Shown piece after piece: positions 29,954 through 38,523 of a DNA stretch of 64,000 nt. This stretch comes from Candidatus Enterococcus courvalinii (lineage in GTDB: Bacteria; Bacillota; Bacilli; Lactobacillales; Enterococcaceae): the NCBI RefSeq assembly GCF_017315945.1, contig NZ_JAFLWI010000001.1, positions 62,001 through 126,000 of the forward strand, in the 5' to 3' direction. The notes below the pieces were generated by a model that was given only the letters and a program-made list of their open reading frames with translations, searched no databases and was not told the DNA's origin. Made by a program: the position numbers and the translations under genes. Every line of letters starts with the position of its first letter. Position 1 is the first letter of the stretch.

Positions 29954-30003
29954 AAAAAAATGTCTGGGACATAATCAAAATGATTATATCCCAGACATTT
30001 TTT
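29954..30003. terminator. Bidirectional terminator between nrdF and the mgtC-like gene
   Basis: AAAAAATGTCTGGGA-TATA/ATCC-CAGACATTTTTT type stem (arms TGTCTGGGA and TCCCAGACA with an AT-rich inner stem), T runs on both strands. Confidence 0.88.
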
Positions 30004-30016
30004 ACGTTTCTAGTTA

Positions 30017-30727
30017 TCAAGAAAGACTAACCAGGCGTAACTTAGTAATATTTTTATACGTGGAAAGTTCCTCGATCACATCCGTGTAAGTCATTCCCTT
30101 AGGTAAATCAATCGTGTAAATATTCGTGTAAATACGATAATCTTCAACAAATTTAACATCAAAATTCACATCTTCAATTTTAATTTTTCTTGCTTCAAAA
30201 TAATCAGATAAAAAATCTTTGGTTTCTTGTCGATGAATAAATTGGATCTCTAATTTTTTTGTTGTCGGAACGTGAATAATCCGCTTAACCATTGTCAAGG
30301 CAATCATCACGCCAATGAAACTAATGATGGCAATTGAATAAAAGCCCATCCCGATCGCAATTCCAAGGCCAGCTCCTGCCCAAAGAGAAGCCGCTGTCGT
30401 CAAACCAGTCACTGAGCGCTTTGTTACAATGATTGTTCCAGCACCTAAAAAACCGATCCCACTAACAACTTGAGCAATCAATCTTGCTTCATCTGAACGA
30501 ATCACGCCTGAAAGATCTGGATGTTGCATCGCATCTTGCACTGCTCCTCCAGCAATTTCCACTTGGATCAAAGCAATGATACATGCACCCATACAAACTA
30601 AAATATGTGTGCGCATTCCTGCTGGACGATTTTTATATTGTCTTTCAAAACCAATTGCCCCCCCAAACAACATCGCCAACCCTAAACGCAGCGTAATCTC
30701 TGGAATCGTTAATACCATATCTGCCAT
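30017..30727 (-). CDS. MgtC/SapB family membrane protein
   Basis: A 236-residue protein with four to five membrane helices in the first 145 residues, including the family motif RLGLAMLFGGAIGFERQ and GFLGAGTI, then a soluble ACT-like C-terminal domain (about 150-236). MgtC-family proteins act in magnesium limitation and inhibit ATP synthase in pathogens; the role in cocci is open. The start MADMVL (plus 30725-30727) lies eight bases after AGAGGAG. Confidence 0.88.
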   Translation of the reverse strand: MADMVLTIPEITLRLGLAMLFGGAIGFERQYKNRPAGMRTHILVCMGACIIALIQVEIAGGAVQDAMQHPDLSGVIRSDEARLIAQVVSGIGFLGAGTIIVTKRSVTGLTTAASLWAGAGLGIAIGMGFYSIAIISFIGVMIALTMVKRIIHVPTTKKLEIQFIHRQETKDFLSDYFEARKIKIEDVNFDVKFVEDYRIYTNIYTIDLPKGMTYTDVIEELSTYKNITKLRLVSLS

Positions 30728-30773
30728 CTCACCATCTCCTCTCATTCAATATAGCACATTTTTTATGGGTAAG

Positions 30774-30819
30774 AAAAAAGAAGACAACCAAATACTCATT
30801 GATTTGGTCGTCTTCTTTT
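30774..30819. terminator. Bidirectional terminator after the mannose-type PTS operon
   Basis: AAAAGAAGAC-ACCAAAT paired with ATTTGGT-GTCTTCTTTT. It ends the PTS operon and isolates the mgtC-like gene. Confidence 0.88.
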
Positions 30820-30839
30820 CAATCCTGTCTCTTTTATGA

Positions 30840-31646
30840 TTAGCCCAAGATTCCAAGTGCACTTAACGCAATCGATAAAATCAAGATAATCCAGATGACA
30901 CGTGTGGAATTTAATTTCTTGTGGCCTAGCATCCAGTAAGTCAACAAAACTAATAAAACTGGTACTAATGAAGGTAAAATAGCATCCAATGTATCTTGAA
31001 TCACTAGTTCTACGCCATCTTTTTTATAAACAAACGGTACAGTTGCTTTCACAACGGAAGGAATCAATGCGCCAATAACCGTAACCCCTAAGACAGTTGC
31101 AGCATTCGTAAAAGCAGATAACTTATCTTTTAAGGTCGTAACTAATTTTACCCCTTGTTTATAGCCCAATGGTAATAACGCAGCCCGGCCAAATAACAAA
31201 GCAATATTGGCAATAACCCAAATGACGCAGCCAACAATTGAACCACTTTGAGCCAATGTACCTGCAATTGATCCAAAAATCGTTCCCCAAATTACATGGA
31301 ATAGTGAATCCCCTACCCCTGCAAGTGAGCCCATCAACGCTGTCTTTAGTGCAACGATCGTATCTTTTGCTCGATAGCCATCTTCTTCTTCGATTGCGAC
31401 ATCGATCCCCATAATCAAATTCCCAAAAATCGCATTTGTATTAAAAAATTGGTTATGTGTTCGTAACATATCTTGCAGTTCCAATGGGTCTTCCCCATAA
31501 AACTTTTTCAAGACAGGCAACATGCCGTATAAATAACCTGAACTCATCATTCGTTCATAGTTCCAGTTCAATTGACTTCCTAAAATATAACGCCAACTAA
31601 TTGCGTTTAATTCTTTTTTTGTTAGTTTTTGATTATTCATCACCAT
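30840..31646 (-). CDS. PTS EIID component, mannose family
   Basis: A 268-residue protein with the EIID-Man core: YERMMSSGYLYGMLPVL, FNTNAIFGNLIMGIDVAIEE and LMGSLAGVGDSLFHVIWGT. With IIC it forms the membrane channel. Start set at the ATG five bases after GGAGG; a second ATG two codons later is possible. It overlaps the end of IIC. Last gene of the PTS operon. Confidence 0.93.
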   Translation of the reverse strand: MVMNNQKLTKKELNAISWRYILGSQLNWNYERMMSSGYLYGMLPVLKKFYGEDPLELQDMLRTHNQFFNTNAIFGNLIMGIDVAIEEEDGYRAKDTIVALKTALMGSLAGVGDSLFHVIWGTIFGSIAGTLAQSGSIVGCVIWVIANIALLFGRAALLPLGYKQGVKLVTTLKDKLSAFTNAATVLGVTVIGALIPSVVKATVPFVYKKDGVELVIQDTLDAILPSLVPVLLVLLTYWMLGHKKLNSTRVIWIILILSIALSALGILG

Positions 31647-32427
31647 CAAATCCTCCCTCGAAAGTTCCAGTGTTTGCTACTGTTTGAACATGTGCTGCTT
31701 TTTCGCTATCACGTTTGAAGACAATCATTGCTGCAATGACACCCACAATTGAAATTCCTAACATTGGGACTTGCAAATAAGCAGCTAAAAAGAAACCTAA
31801 AAGCAAATAGGGAATATATTGTTTTGTAGGAAGGTAATGTAGCAAGATCCCAATACCAACTACTGGTAACACACCGCCAGCTGTTTTTAGACCATCCATC
31901 AACCAAGCTGGTGTATTTTCAGTAATTGTTGAGACAGCGGCGTCACCTACAAGTAACATCAACAGGATTGGAAGCGCACGTGATAATCCCCATAAGAAAG
32001 AACCAGACAATACAAGTCGAGGGATTCGGCTAATTTTCATCTCATCAATTGCACGATCAATACGGTGTAACAAGAAAACATTACAGAAACGAGCTACTAC
32101 ATCAAGTTGCAGCATCAGTAAAGAAACTGGAACAGCTAACCCAATTCCATACTCTGCCCCTTTTCCTGAAATCACCGCAAAGGCAGTTCCTAGCACGGCT
32201 CCTGTAAAGTAATCAGGAACCGAAGCGCCACCAAATGCTGCGATACCTAAACGCATCAATTGGAGCGTCCCGCCGACCATTAATCCGGTTTTTAAATCCC
32301 CCATGATCATTCCGGAAATCATTCCGGCAATCGCTGGCTGCGTTAATGTATTTGAAATAAGTGAATCATTAATGGCAATAAAAGCATAAACAGTAATAAG
32401 AATAATTTGATATATTTCTAAATGCAT
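31633..32427 (-). CDS. PTS EIIC component, mannose family
   Basis: A 264-residue polytopic membrane protein of the EII-Sor/Man IIC type, with QPAIAGMISGMIMGDLKTGL near residue 30 and GGASVPDYFTGAVLGT near 68. It is the sugar translocator, acting with IID. It is 19 bp downstream of IIAB and overlaps IID. Confidence 0.93.
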   Translation of the reverse strand: MHLEIYQIILITVYAFIAINDSLISNTLTQPAIAGMISGMIMGDLKTGLMVGGTLQLMRLGIAAFGGASVPDYFTGAVLGTAFAVISGKGAEYGIGLAVPVSLLMLQLDVVARFCNVFLLHRIDRAIDEMKISRIPRLVLSGSFLWGLSRALPILLMLLVGDAAVSTITENTPAWLMDGLKTAGGVLPVVGIGILLHYLPTKQYIPYLLLGFFLAAYLQVPMLGISIVGVIAAMIVFKRDSEKAAHVQTVANTGTFEGGFDGDE

Positions 32428-32446
32428 GGCTGTCTTCCTCCTAATA

Positions 32447-33373
32447 TTAGCTTCTTAATTTTTCCATAAAATCGATAATTGGATCATTTGGTACTAATTG
32501 TGCAGTTATTTTCACTTTTTTTGCAGCAATCGCTTCGAAAACTGTTTCTTCTTCTTTCAATACTTTGATACTCTTCGTCACATCTCTTGCGCCTTCTTTA
32601 TAACTCATGTTTCCGACATTGACCGTTTCCAGTTGGCCACCAGCTTCTAAGTATCTCAATACATCAGTTGGATTTTTAAAGACCAAGAATATTCTTTGCT
32701 TCCCGTACTTACCTGATTGGATATTTTTAGCTGCAGTAGCGACGCCTAAAACTGATAGTCGCATCGATGTAGGCGCTGCCATTCTTAATGAAGATTTTTG
32801 TAAAGAATCTTTAGCCGCTTCATCATTGATCACAATAATTCGTTGCGTATTCAAGCTGGGTGACCAAATACCTGCCACTTGTCCATGAATCAAGCGTTCA
32901 TCGATGCGGACATTAACGATATTGGCTTTGCCTTCATATTGTTTGTATTTTTCTAACTCTGCATTGGAAACCATCGGATCCTTTTCGACTTTGGCTTCCA
33001 TCATTTTCTTTTTAACGTTTGCAATCCCACTTATCGATAGTTGAATCAACTCACTAACACTTGCTTGGCTGTTCAACGTAGCTTCAATGACTAATGGTAA
33101 AGACATTCCCGCAATAATTTCTACCTCATCATTTTCAAGATAGTTAGTCGATGCAACATTACACGGTGTTCCACCCAATAAATCGGCAATAATCAAAGTC
33201 TCTCCGTTAAGGGCTTTCATTTTTTCTTTTAATTCATGTTCAAATTGTAAATTATCCCCATCTGGTTTCAAAGAAGCTGTGTGAACATGTGCCTGTTTGC
33301 CGACAATCATCTCTAAACTTGCTTTGACTCCTTCTGCCATATTTCCATGGCTAATCAATAGGATATTTCTCAT
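32447..33373 (-). CDS. PTS EIIAB fusion, mannose family
   Basis: A 308-residue cytoplasmic fusion. IIA domain (about 1-125) with phospho-acceptor H9 in LLISHGNMAEG; linker rich in charged residues; IIB domain (about 150-308) with H163 in VRIDERLIHGQVAG. It relays phosphate from HPr to the incoming sugar. First gene of the IIAB-IIC-IID operon, preceded by GGGGGAGG. The promoter carries palindromic sites shared with the neighbouring GntR and GH88 genes. Confidence 0.94.
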   Translation of the reverse strand: MRNILLISHGNMAEGVKASLEMIVGKQAHVHTASLKPDGDNLQFEHELKEKMKALNGETLIIADLLGGTPCNVASTNYLENDEVEIIAGMSLPLVIEATLNSQASVSELIQLSISGIANVKKKMMEAKVEKDPMVSNAELEKYKQYEGKANIVNVRIDERLIHGQVAGIWSPSLNTQRIIVINDEAAKDSLQKSSLRMAAPTSMRLSVLGVATAAKNIQSGKYGKQRIFLVFKNPTDVLRYLEAGGQLETVNVGNMSYKEGARDVTKSIKVLKEEETVFEAIAAKKVKITAQLVPNDPIIDFMEKLRS

Positions 33374-33403
33374 CTGTCTTCCTCCCCCAAAATTGAATAT
33401 TCA

Positions 33404-33419
33404 ACTTAATATATTATGT
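33404..33419. promoter_or_regulatory. Shared operator, site 1 (PTS operon)
   Basis: ACTTAATATATTATGT with core TTAATATATTA, about 30 bp before the IIAB start codon. One of five occurrences of a TTAAYATRTTA-type palindrome in this locus. Confidence 0.6.
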
Positions 33420-33469
33420 TTCGTATACCCATACTATAGCACACCACTTTCTTCACGTAAACCTAACAT

Positions 33470-33481
33470 CTTAACATATTA
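33470..33481. promoter_or_regulatory. Shared operator, site 2
   Basis: CTTAACATATTA, in the middle of the divergent PTS/gntR promoter region. Confidence 0.6.
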
Positions 33482-33545
33482 TATTTTTTCCGATAAAAAT
33501 CACATTTCACGAATTAATTCAAAGATAATCAATTGCTAAACTAAA

Positions 33546-33558
33546 GTTAACATGTTAT
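33546..33558. promoter_or_regulatory. Shared operator, site 3 (gntR promoter)
   Basis: GTTAACATGTTAT, an almost perfect palindrome about 45 bp upstream of the GntR start, suggesting autoregulation. Confidence 0.65.
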
Positions 33559-33602
33559 GCTACTAGTTAGTATTTAGCGCAGAGAATGGAGGGTATAATC
33601 AA

Positions 33603-34310
33603 ATGATTCCCAAATATGAACAAATTAAGCAAGATTTATTAGTGGAAATAAAAAAACATAAATTTATTCCTGGAGATAAATTTTATTCAGAAGCTGACAT
33701 CAAACAAAAATATTCTGTCAGCTCGATCACGGCTGTCAAAGCATTGAACGAGTTAACGACTGCCGGCTATCTGTACCGTATTCAAGGAAAAGGAACGTTT
33801 GTTTCCAAATCAAAAGTCTCCCAAAGTGTGAAATTCTCTGATATTGAACTTCATTCTTTAGATAAAGAAAAAGTCAAAGTTTTAGCCATTGAAGAAGAGA
33901 ATCACCCTACTATTTTAAAGGAACTTGGCTTACCTGCCAATGCTTCCTACTATAAAATCAAACGCGTTCGTTTCTTTGAAGACGTGCCTTTTCTTTTACA
34001 TATTACTCATTTACCTAAAAAGTTAGTAAAAGAACCACTGGCAAAAGATCTCTCAACCTACGCAAGTATTTATGAGCGGGTACGCAAAGACTTTGACATT
34101 GATTTATTTTCCCTGTCTTCTGTTGAAACAGATGAAATTATTTTTTCTGATGACTCTGAGTTATTGAATTTATTACAGTTAAGTTTTAGAGAGCCTGTCG
34201 TCAAGCAAGTCAAACATTCTTACTTAGCGGATCAAAGTGTCGCAGAATATATCGTCAGCTACAAACATTGGAAATATTTCAAAACAAAAATCGAAGTGGA
34301 AGCTGAGTAA
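33603..34310 (+). CDS. GntR/UTRA family regulator of the glycan locus
   Basis: A 235-residue HutC-type regulator: winged helix (about 5-68; GDKFYSEADIKQKYSVSSIT, GKGTFVS) and a UTRA ligand domain (about 90-230). It is divergent from the PTS operon and upstream of the GH88-GH35 operon on the same strand. Palindromes recur in front of all the locus operons, so it probably represses them until a sugar phosphate binds. An ATGGAGGG Shine-Dalgarno precedes the ATG. Confidence 0.92.
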   Translation: MIPKYEQIKQDLLVEIKKHKFIPGDKFYSEADIKQKYSVSSITAVKALNELTTAGYLYRIQGKGTFVSKSKVSQSVKFSDIELHSLDKEKVKVLAIEEENHPTILKELGLPANASYYKIKRVRFFEDVPFLLHITHLPKKLVKEPLAKDLSTYASIYERVRKDFDIDLFSLSSVETDEIIFSDDSELLNLLQLSFREPVVKQVKHSYLADQSVAEYIVSYKHWKYFKTKIEVEAE

Positions 34311-34404
34311 GCTACCACTTTTTTTGTGCTTCCACCCTTTTTTAAATGGATAAGAAGAAATGGAACATTCGCTTTTTATAGTTAAGTACGGTATACTAAT
34401 CTAA

Positions 34405-34418
34405 GTTAATATGTTAAC
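34405..34418. promoter_or_regulatory. Shared operator, site 4 (GH88-GH35 promoter)
   Basis: GTTAATATGTTAAC, directly downstream of a TATACT -10 box (34392-34397) and 20 bp before the GH88 start: a classical repression position. Confidence 0.7.
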
Positions 34419-34437
34419 AAGTTAAAAGGAGGCTCTC

Positions 34438-35643
34438 ATGAAACTTCAAGATAAACAAAAGGAATTGATTCAACTCGGTAGTAACGTACAAGAAGACTGG
34501 TTGGCACAGCAATTAGATTGGTGCTGTCAACAAATCGAAACAAATATGCAACGTTATGGGTTAGATTTTCCTTCTGCCTGTGCAACAGATGGAAGCTATC
34601 GAATCAAACCAAATGATGATTGGACAAATGGTTTTTGGACTGGAATGCTTTGGCTCGCTTACGAATGGACTGGAAAAAAACTATTTTTAGTTCGAGCGAT
34701 GGAAAATATCCATAGCTTTCAAGAGCGATTAGACAAGCATTTTGTGTTAGATCATCATGACATCGGCTTTTTATATAGTTTATCTGCTGGGGCAGGCTAT
34801 ACTGTTACCGATAGTTTGTTGTGTCAGCAACAAATTTTACAAGCTGCAGATATTTTACTGGCGCGGTTCCAGCAAAAAGGACAATTTATTCAAGCTTGGG
34901 GAAAATTTGGGGAGCCCAAAGAGTATCGACTAATCATTGACTCACTAATCAATTTGCCATTACTCTTTCGTGCAACAGAAATTTCTGGCGATGCACGCTA
35001 TCAAGAAATTGCCCAAAAGCACTATCATACTTTACTAAAAACGGTCATTCGAGAAAACGCGACAACCTTTCATACTTATTATTTTGATCCATTGACTGGC
35101 GAACCTAGCCACGGAGCAACCCATCAAGGGAACAGTGATGAGTCAATTTGGGCGCGCGGACAAAGCTGGGCAATTTTAGGTATCCCATTAAATGAAAGCT
35201 ATTTACAAAATAATCAACCAAATGGGACACAGGAAGTTATACCTCTGACAAATACTGGCTTCCCACCAAACTATAAGGCAATCGTTGATGTCTTTTTAAC
35301 GAACTTACCTCAAGATCTCGTTCCTTACTGGGACTTTGATTTTAATGACCAAGTTCCTTCAGACAAAGACAGTTCTGCTCTAGCAATCACTGCATGTGGT
35401 CTACTGGAAGCAGAAAAAAGTAATGCCTATCCGGCTGCAAAGAAGTTAGCGCAAGGAATGGTTTATCGATTAGGTGAAAAATATTCAGCCAAATCCGAAA
35501 CGAAAAACGAAGGTCTTTTATTACACGGTGTCTATGCTCATGCAGAAGGAAAAGGCATTGATGAACCAAACCTTTGGGGTGATTATTTTTATTTTGAAGC
35601 ACTAATGCGTTTAGCAAGACCTGAGTGGAAAAAATATTGGTGA
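34438..35643 (+). CDS. GH88 unsaturated glucuronyl hydrolase
   Basis: A 401-residue glycoside hydrolase family 88 protein. Family features: NDDWTNGFWTGMLWLAYE, a catalytic Asp in DHHDIGFLYS (D108), a second in RLIIDSLINLP, and WARGQSWAI. GH88 enzymes remove the 4,5-unsaturated uronic acid left on oligosaccharides by polysaccharide lyases. There is no signal peptide, so it acts on imported oligosaccharides. An AAAAGGAGG site precedes the ATG; GH35 follows after 12 bp. Confidence 0.92.
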   Translation: MKLQDKQKELIQLGSNVQEDWLAQQLDWCCQQIETNMQRYGLDFPSACATDGSYRIKPNDDWTNGFWTGMLWLAYEWTGKKLFLVRAMENIHSFQERLDKHFVLDHHDIGFLYSLSAGAGYTVTDSLLCQQQILQAADILLARFQQKGQFIQAWGKFGEPKEYRLIIDSLINLPLLFRATEISGDARYQEIAQKHYHTLLKTVIRENATTFHTYYFDPLTGEPSHGATHQGNSDESIWARGQSWAILGIPLNESYLQNNQPNGTQEVIPLTNTGFPPNYKAIVDVFLTNLPQDLVPYWDFDFNDQVPSDKDSSALAITACGLLEAEKSNAYPAAKKLAQGMVYRLGEKYSAKSETKNEGLLLHGVYAHAEGKGIDEPNLWGDYFYFEALMRLARPEWKKYW

Positions 35644-35655
35644 GGAGAAAAAACG

Positions 35656-37455
35656 ATGCAGACATTTGAAATCAAAGAAGATTTTTTACTTGATGGAGAA
35701 CCCATCAAAATAATCAGCGGAGCAATTCACTACTTTCGTCTAGCACCTGCTCAATGGGAAGATAGCCTGTATAATTTAAAAGCTTTAGGCGCCAACACGG
35801 TTGAAACCTACATTCCTTGGAACTTCCATGAGCCTCAAGAAGGAACTTTTGAGTTCGAGGGAATAAAAGATGTTGTAGCTTTTGTTAAGTTAGCGCAAGA
35901 ATTAGGTTTGATGGTTATTTTACGTCCTTCTGTTTACATTTGTGCTGAATGGGAATTCGGTGGTTTACCAGCCTGGCTTCTGAAAGAACCTAGTATACGA
36001 TTACGCTCAACTGATCCTCGATTTATGGAAAAAGTCAAAAATTATTATACTGTTTTGCTACCAAAATTAGCACCACTTCAAGTTTCTCAAGGTGGTCCTG
36101 TTATCATGATGCAAATCGAAAATGAGTATGGTTCATATGGTATGGAAAAAGAATACCTTCGCCAAACAAAACAATTAATTGAATCTTTTGCTATTACTGT
36201 CCCGCTATTTACCTCAGATGGTTCTTGGCCTGAAGTTTTAGATGCTGGAACATTGATTGAAGATGGTGTATTTGTTACTGGAAATTTTGGTAGTCGTTCA
36301 AAAGAAAATGCAAACGTTTTAAAAAAATTCATGGAACAACATGGAAAAAATTGGCCTATCATGTGTATGGAATACTGGGATGGTTGGTTTAATCGCTGGA
36401 ACGAACCAATTATCAAACGTGATCCACAAGATTTGGCAGATGAAGTTAAAGAAATGCTGGAAATTGGCTCTCTCAATCTGTACATGTTCCATGGTGGTAC
36501 AAATTTTGGCTTCTATAATGGCTGTTCAGCTCGAGGAATGACAGACTTACCACAAGTCACCAGCTATGATTATGATGCATTGTTAACGGAATCCGGTGAA
36601 CCAACTGAAAAATACTATCTCGTGCAACAAGCAATCAAAGAAGTCTGTCCTGATGTTTGGCAAGCAGAACCAAGAACGAAAAAAATGCGTGCTCTTGGAA
36701 ATTATCCAGTAACAGAAAGTGTTTCTTTTTTCAAAACAAAAGATCAAATGATGACGGGGATTGCTTCTCCTTATCCACTAACCATGGAAAATGTCAGTAC
36801 AGGTTATGGCTATATCCTCTATTCTGCTCAGTGGAAAAATTATCAGCACGAAAATAAATTACGACTTGTCGAAACTAGTGATCGCGCACATATCTATAGT
36901 GACGGTAAGCATCAGGCTACACAATATCAAGAAACACTTGGTGAAGAAATTATGATTACTGGTCAAAAAGAAAACGAAGTAATCCAAATTGATGTATTAG
37001 TAGAAAATTTAGGTCGAGTGAATTACGGAGCTAAATTAAATGGACCCGCACAGTCAAAGGGCATTCGCGGGGGCATCATGCAAGATATCCATTTTCATCA
37101 GGGATACATTCACTATCCATTGACGTTGGAAAAGGAACAACTCGAAAAAATTGATTACCAAGCTGGCAAAGTACCAGAGCAACCTTCTTTTTATCAATTC
37201 AAGTTTGATTTAGCAGACACAGCAGACACATTTATTGATTGCTCTCGTTATGGCAAAGGCGTTGTGATTGTCAACGGAATCAATCTGGGGCGCTACTGGA
37301 ATCAAGGGCCACTTCTAACTCTATATTGTCCAAAAAGCTTCTTGAAACAAGGAGAAAATGAACTTGTGATTTTTGAGACGGAAGGAGTAGAAATCGAAGA
37401 ACTCTGTTTTGTTGATACGCCGAGGGAAAAAGTTATTGATCGACCAAACCTGTAA
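35656..37455 (+). CDS. GH35 beta-galactosidase
   Basis: A 599-residue glycoside hydrolase family 35 enzyme: N-terminal SGAIHYFR and WNFHEPQEG, acid/base E157 in QIENEYGSYG, nucleophile E239 in MEYWDGWF, then beta-sandwich domains with the terminal GINLGRYWNQGP motif. No signal peptide. It removes a terminal beta-galactose from imported oligosaccharides. Cotranscribed with GH88. Confidence 0.95.
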   Translation: MQTFEIKEDFLLDGEPIKIISGAIHYFRLAPAQWEDSLYNLKALGANTVETYIPWNFHEPQEGTFEFEGIKDVVAFVKLAQELGLMVILRPSVYICAEWEFGGLPAWLLKEPSIRLRSTDPRFMEKVKNYYTVLLPKLAPLQVSQGGPVIMMQIENEYGSYGMEKEYLRQTKQLIESFAITVPLFTSDGSWPEVLDAGTLIEDGVFVTGNFGSRSKENANVLKKFMEQHGKNWPIMCMEYWDGWFNRWNEPIIKRDPQDLADEVKEMLEIGSLNLYMFHGGTNFGFYNGCSARGMTDLPQVTSYDYDALLTESGEPTEKYYLVQQAIKEVCPDVWQAEPRTKKMRALGNYPVTESVSFFKTKDQMMTGIASPYPLTMENVSTGYGYILYSAQWKNYQHENKLRLVETSDRAHIYSDGKHQATQYQETLGEEIMITGQKENEVIQIDVLVENLGRVNYGAKLNGPAQSKGIRGGIMQDIHFHQGYIHYPLTLEKEQLEKIDYQAGKVPEQPSFYQFKFDLADTADTFIDCSRYGKGVVIVNGINLGRYWNQGPLLTLYCPKSFLKQGENELVIFETEGVEIEELCFVDTPREKVIDRPNL

Positions 37456-37510
37456 AGGTTGTGGCTCCAAGCGACCAGCTTCAAGTAATAAGGAGACTTT
37501 TCTAAAGATT
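37453..37510 (+). repeat. Dispersed intergenic repeat, copy B (short)
   Basis: AAAGGTTGTGGCTCCAAGC... follows the GH35 stop codon and matches the left 35 bp of copies A and C, including the AAGC-five bases-GCTT stem. The long second stem is missing; a loosely similar AAGGAGACTTT end follows. Confidence 0.6.
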
Positions 37511-37526
37511 GATTCCCCTATTTCTA

Positions 37527-37565
37527 TAAAAAAGTATGGTCAAAGTGAGTGTACTTTGACCATAC
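37527..37565 (-). terminator. Terminator, minus orientation
   Basis: A perfect 13-bp stem GTATGGTCAAAGT / ACTTTGACCATAC with a six-base loop and six T on the minus strand; no T run on the plus strand. Confidence 0.75.
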
Positions 37566-37638
37566 CTCAACAAAAATTATCGCTCAAAGCATCATCTTCA
37601 ACAACTAACTTCAACGACTAACACATACTTACTTGAAT

Positions 37639-37671
37639 AAAACGGCTGGAGCGTTTGCCTCAGCCGTTTTT
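37639..37671. terminator. Terminator between GH35 and the DUF2264 operon
   Basis: AAACGGCTG / CAGCCGTTT arms with T/A runs on both strands. Confidence 0.82.
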
Positions 37672-37686
37672 GATATGTCCTTTTAA

Positions 37687-38523
37687 TTATTCGTCGCGAC
37701 TATTTCGTCCAAAGACTTCGATTTGTGTTAGGGCTGGAAATGGTGAATCATCATTTGCTTTTTTCAAATTTTTTAGTGTTAGTTTGCTTGTTTTTTTCAT
37801 TGGGAAAGTAATTTCTTGGAATGACAAAGTATTTGTCGTCGGTACGACCAGCGTTTCGCCATCTGAAAAAAGTAACGTGATTTCTGTCCAAAAACTATCA
37901 TGTGGATAATCTCCGCGAAAGAGCACTTGTACCCGATCTGTTTCAATCATTCGTCCAAAATCGATAACTAACTCTGCATCTGCTTGTTGATTGATTCCCC
38001 AAGAAGCAAATGGATAGGAACCATGAGAAAGGTTGCCATATTTACCATCAATCGCATTTTTAGCAAAAAAGACAGCATCATTTCGTGTTTCTACATTTGC
38101 AAAAGCATGCGGATAAACACCTGTATCATTTTTTTGATCGTGTGTGTTGATGGACAAGTTTTGATAGTTAGTGATTTCAAATTCATAAGCTTTACGAATC
38201 ATCAACTGATGACGAGTTGATTGAAATCCAGTTTCTACACTTGATTGCATCAGAGATTCCTCCAAAGGAAAATGATATTCCCATTTTTCTTCGGGCAAAT
38301 AGATTAAATTTGGTGCTAATGTTTCATCTAACTGAACGACAAAATAACTTTCATTCGCTTCTGTAGTTATAACAACTTTATCCCCAAACTGGTAACGATA
38401 ATCTTTAATTGCCAAAACAGCCATTTCTTCTCCCGCCACTTCAAATGGTCCTACCTCTTTGTTATGATCGATTTTTCCAATAATTGGTTGATTGTATTGA
38501 TTTTTCAAACTAATTTTCAGCAT
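37687..38523 (-). CDS. Companion of the DUF2264 protein, probable carbohydrate-binding (discoidin-like) protein
   Basis: A 278-residue protein with no signal peptide. The C-terminal half (about 145-270) has features of a galactose-binding-like beta-sandwich: NAIDGKYGN, SWGINQQADAELVIDFG, VQVLFRGDYPHDSFW and a final LTQIEVFGR strand. The N-terminal part is unrecognised. Its start overlaps the DUF2264 gene by 14 bp, so the two proteins probably work together. The function is inferred from fold-like features only. Confidence 0.6.
   Translation of the reverse strand: MLKISLKNQYNQPIIGKIDHNKEVGPFEVAGEEMAVLAIKDYRYQFGDKVVITTEANESYFVVQLDETLAPNLIYLPEEKWEYHFPLEESLMQSSVETGFQSTRHQLMIRKAYEFEITNYQNLSINTHDQKNDTGVYPHAFANVETRNDAVFFAKNAIDGKYGNLSHGSYPFASWGINQQADAELVIDFGRMIETDRVQVLFRGDYPHDSFWTEITLLFSDGETLVVPTTNTLSFQEITFPMKKTSKLTLKNLKKANDDSPFPALTQIEVFGRNSRDE

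Noticed and set aside
37409-37621. A 70-codon open frame after GH35
   Set aside because: It overlaps the GH35 end, repeat copy B and a terminator and has no ribosome site.
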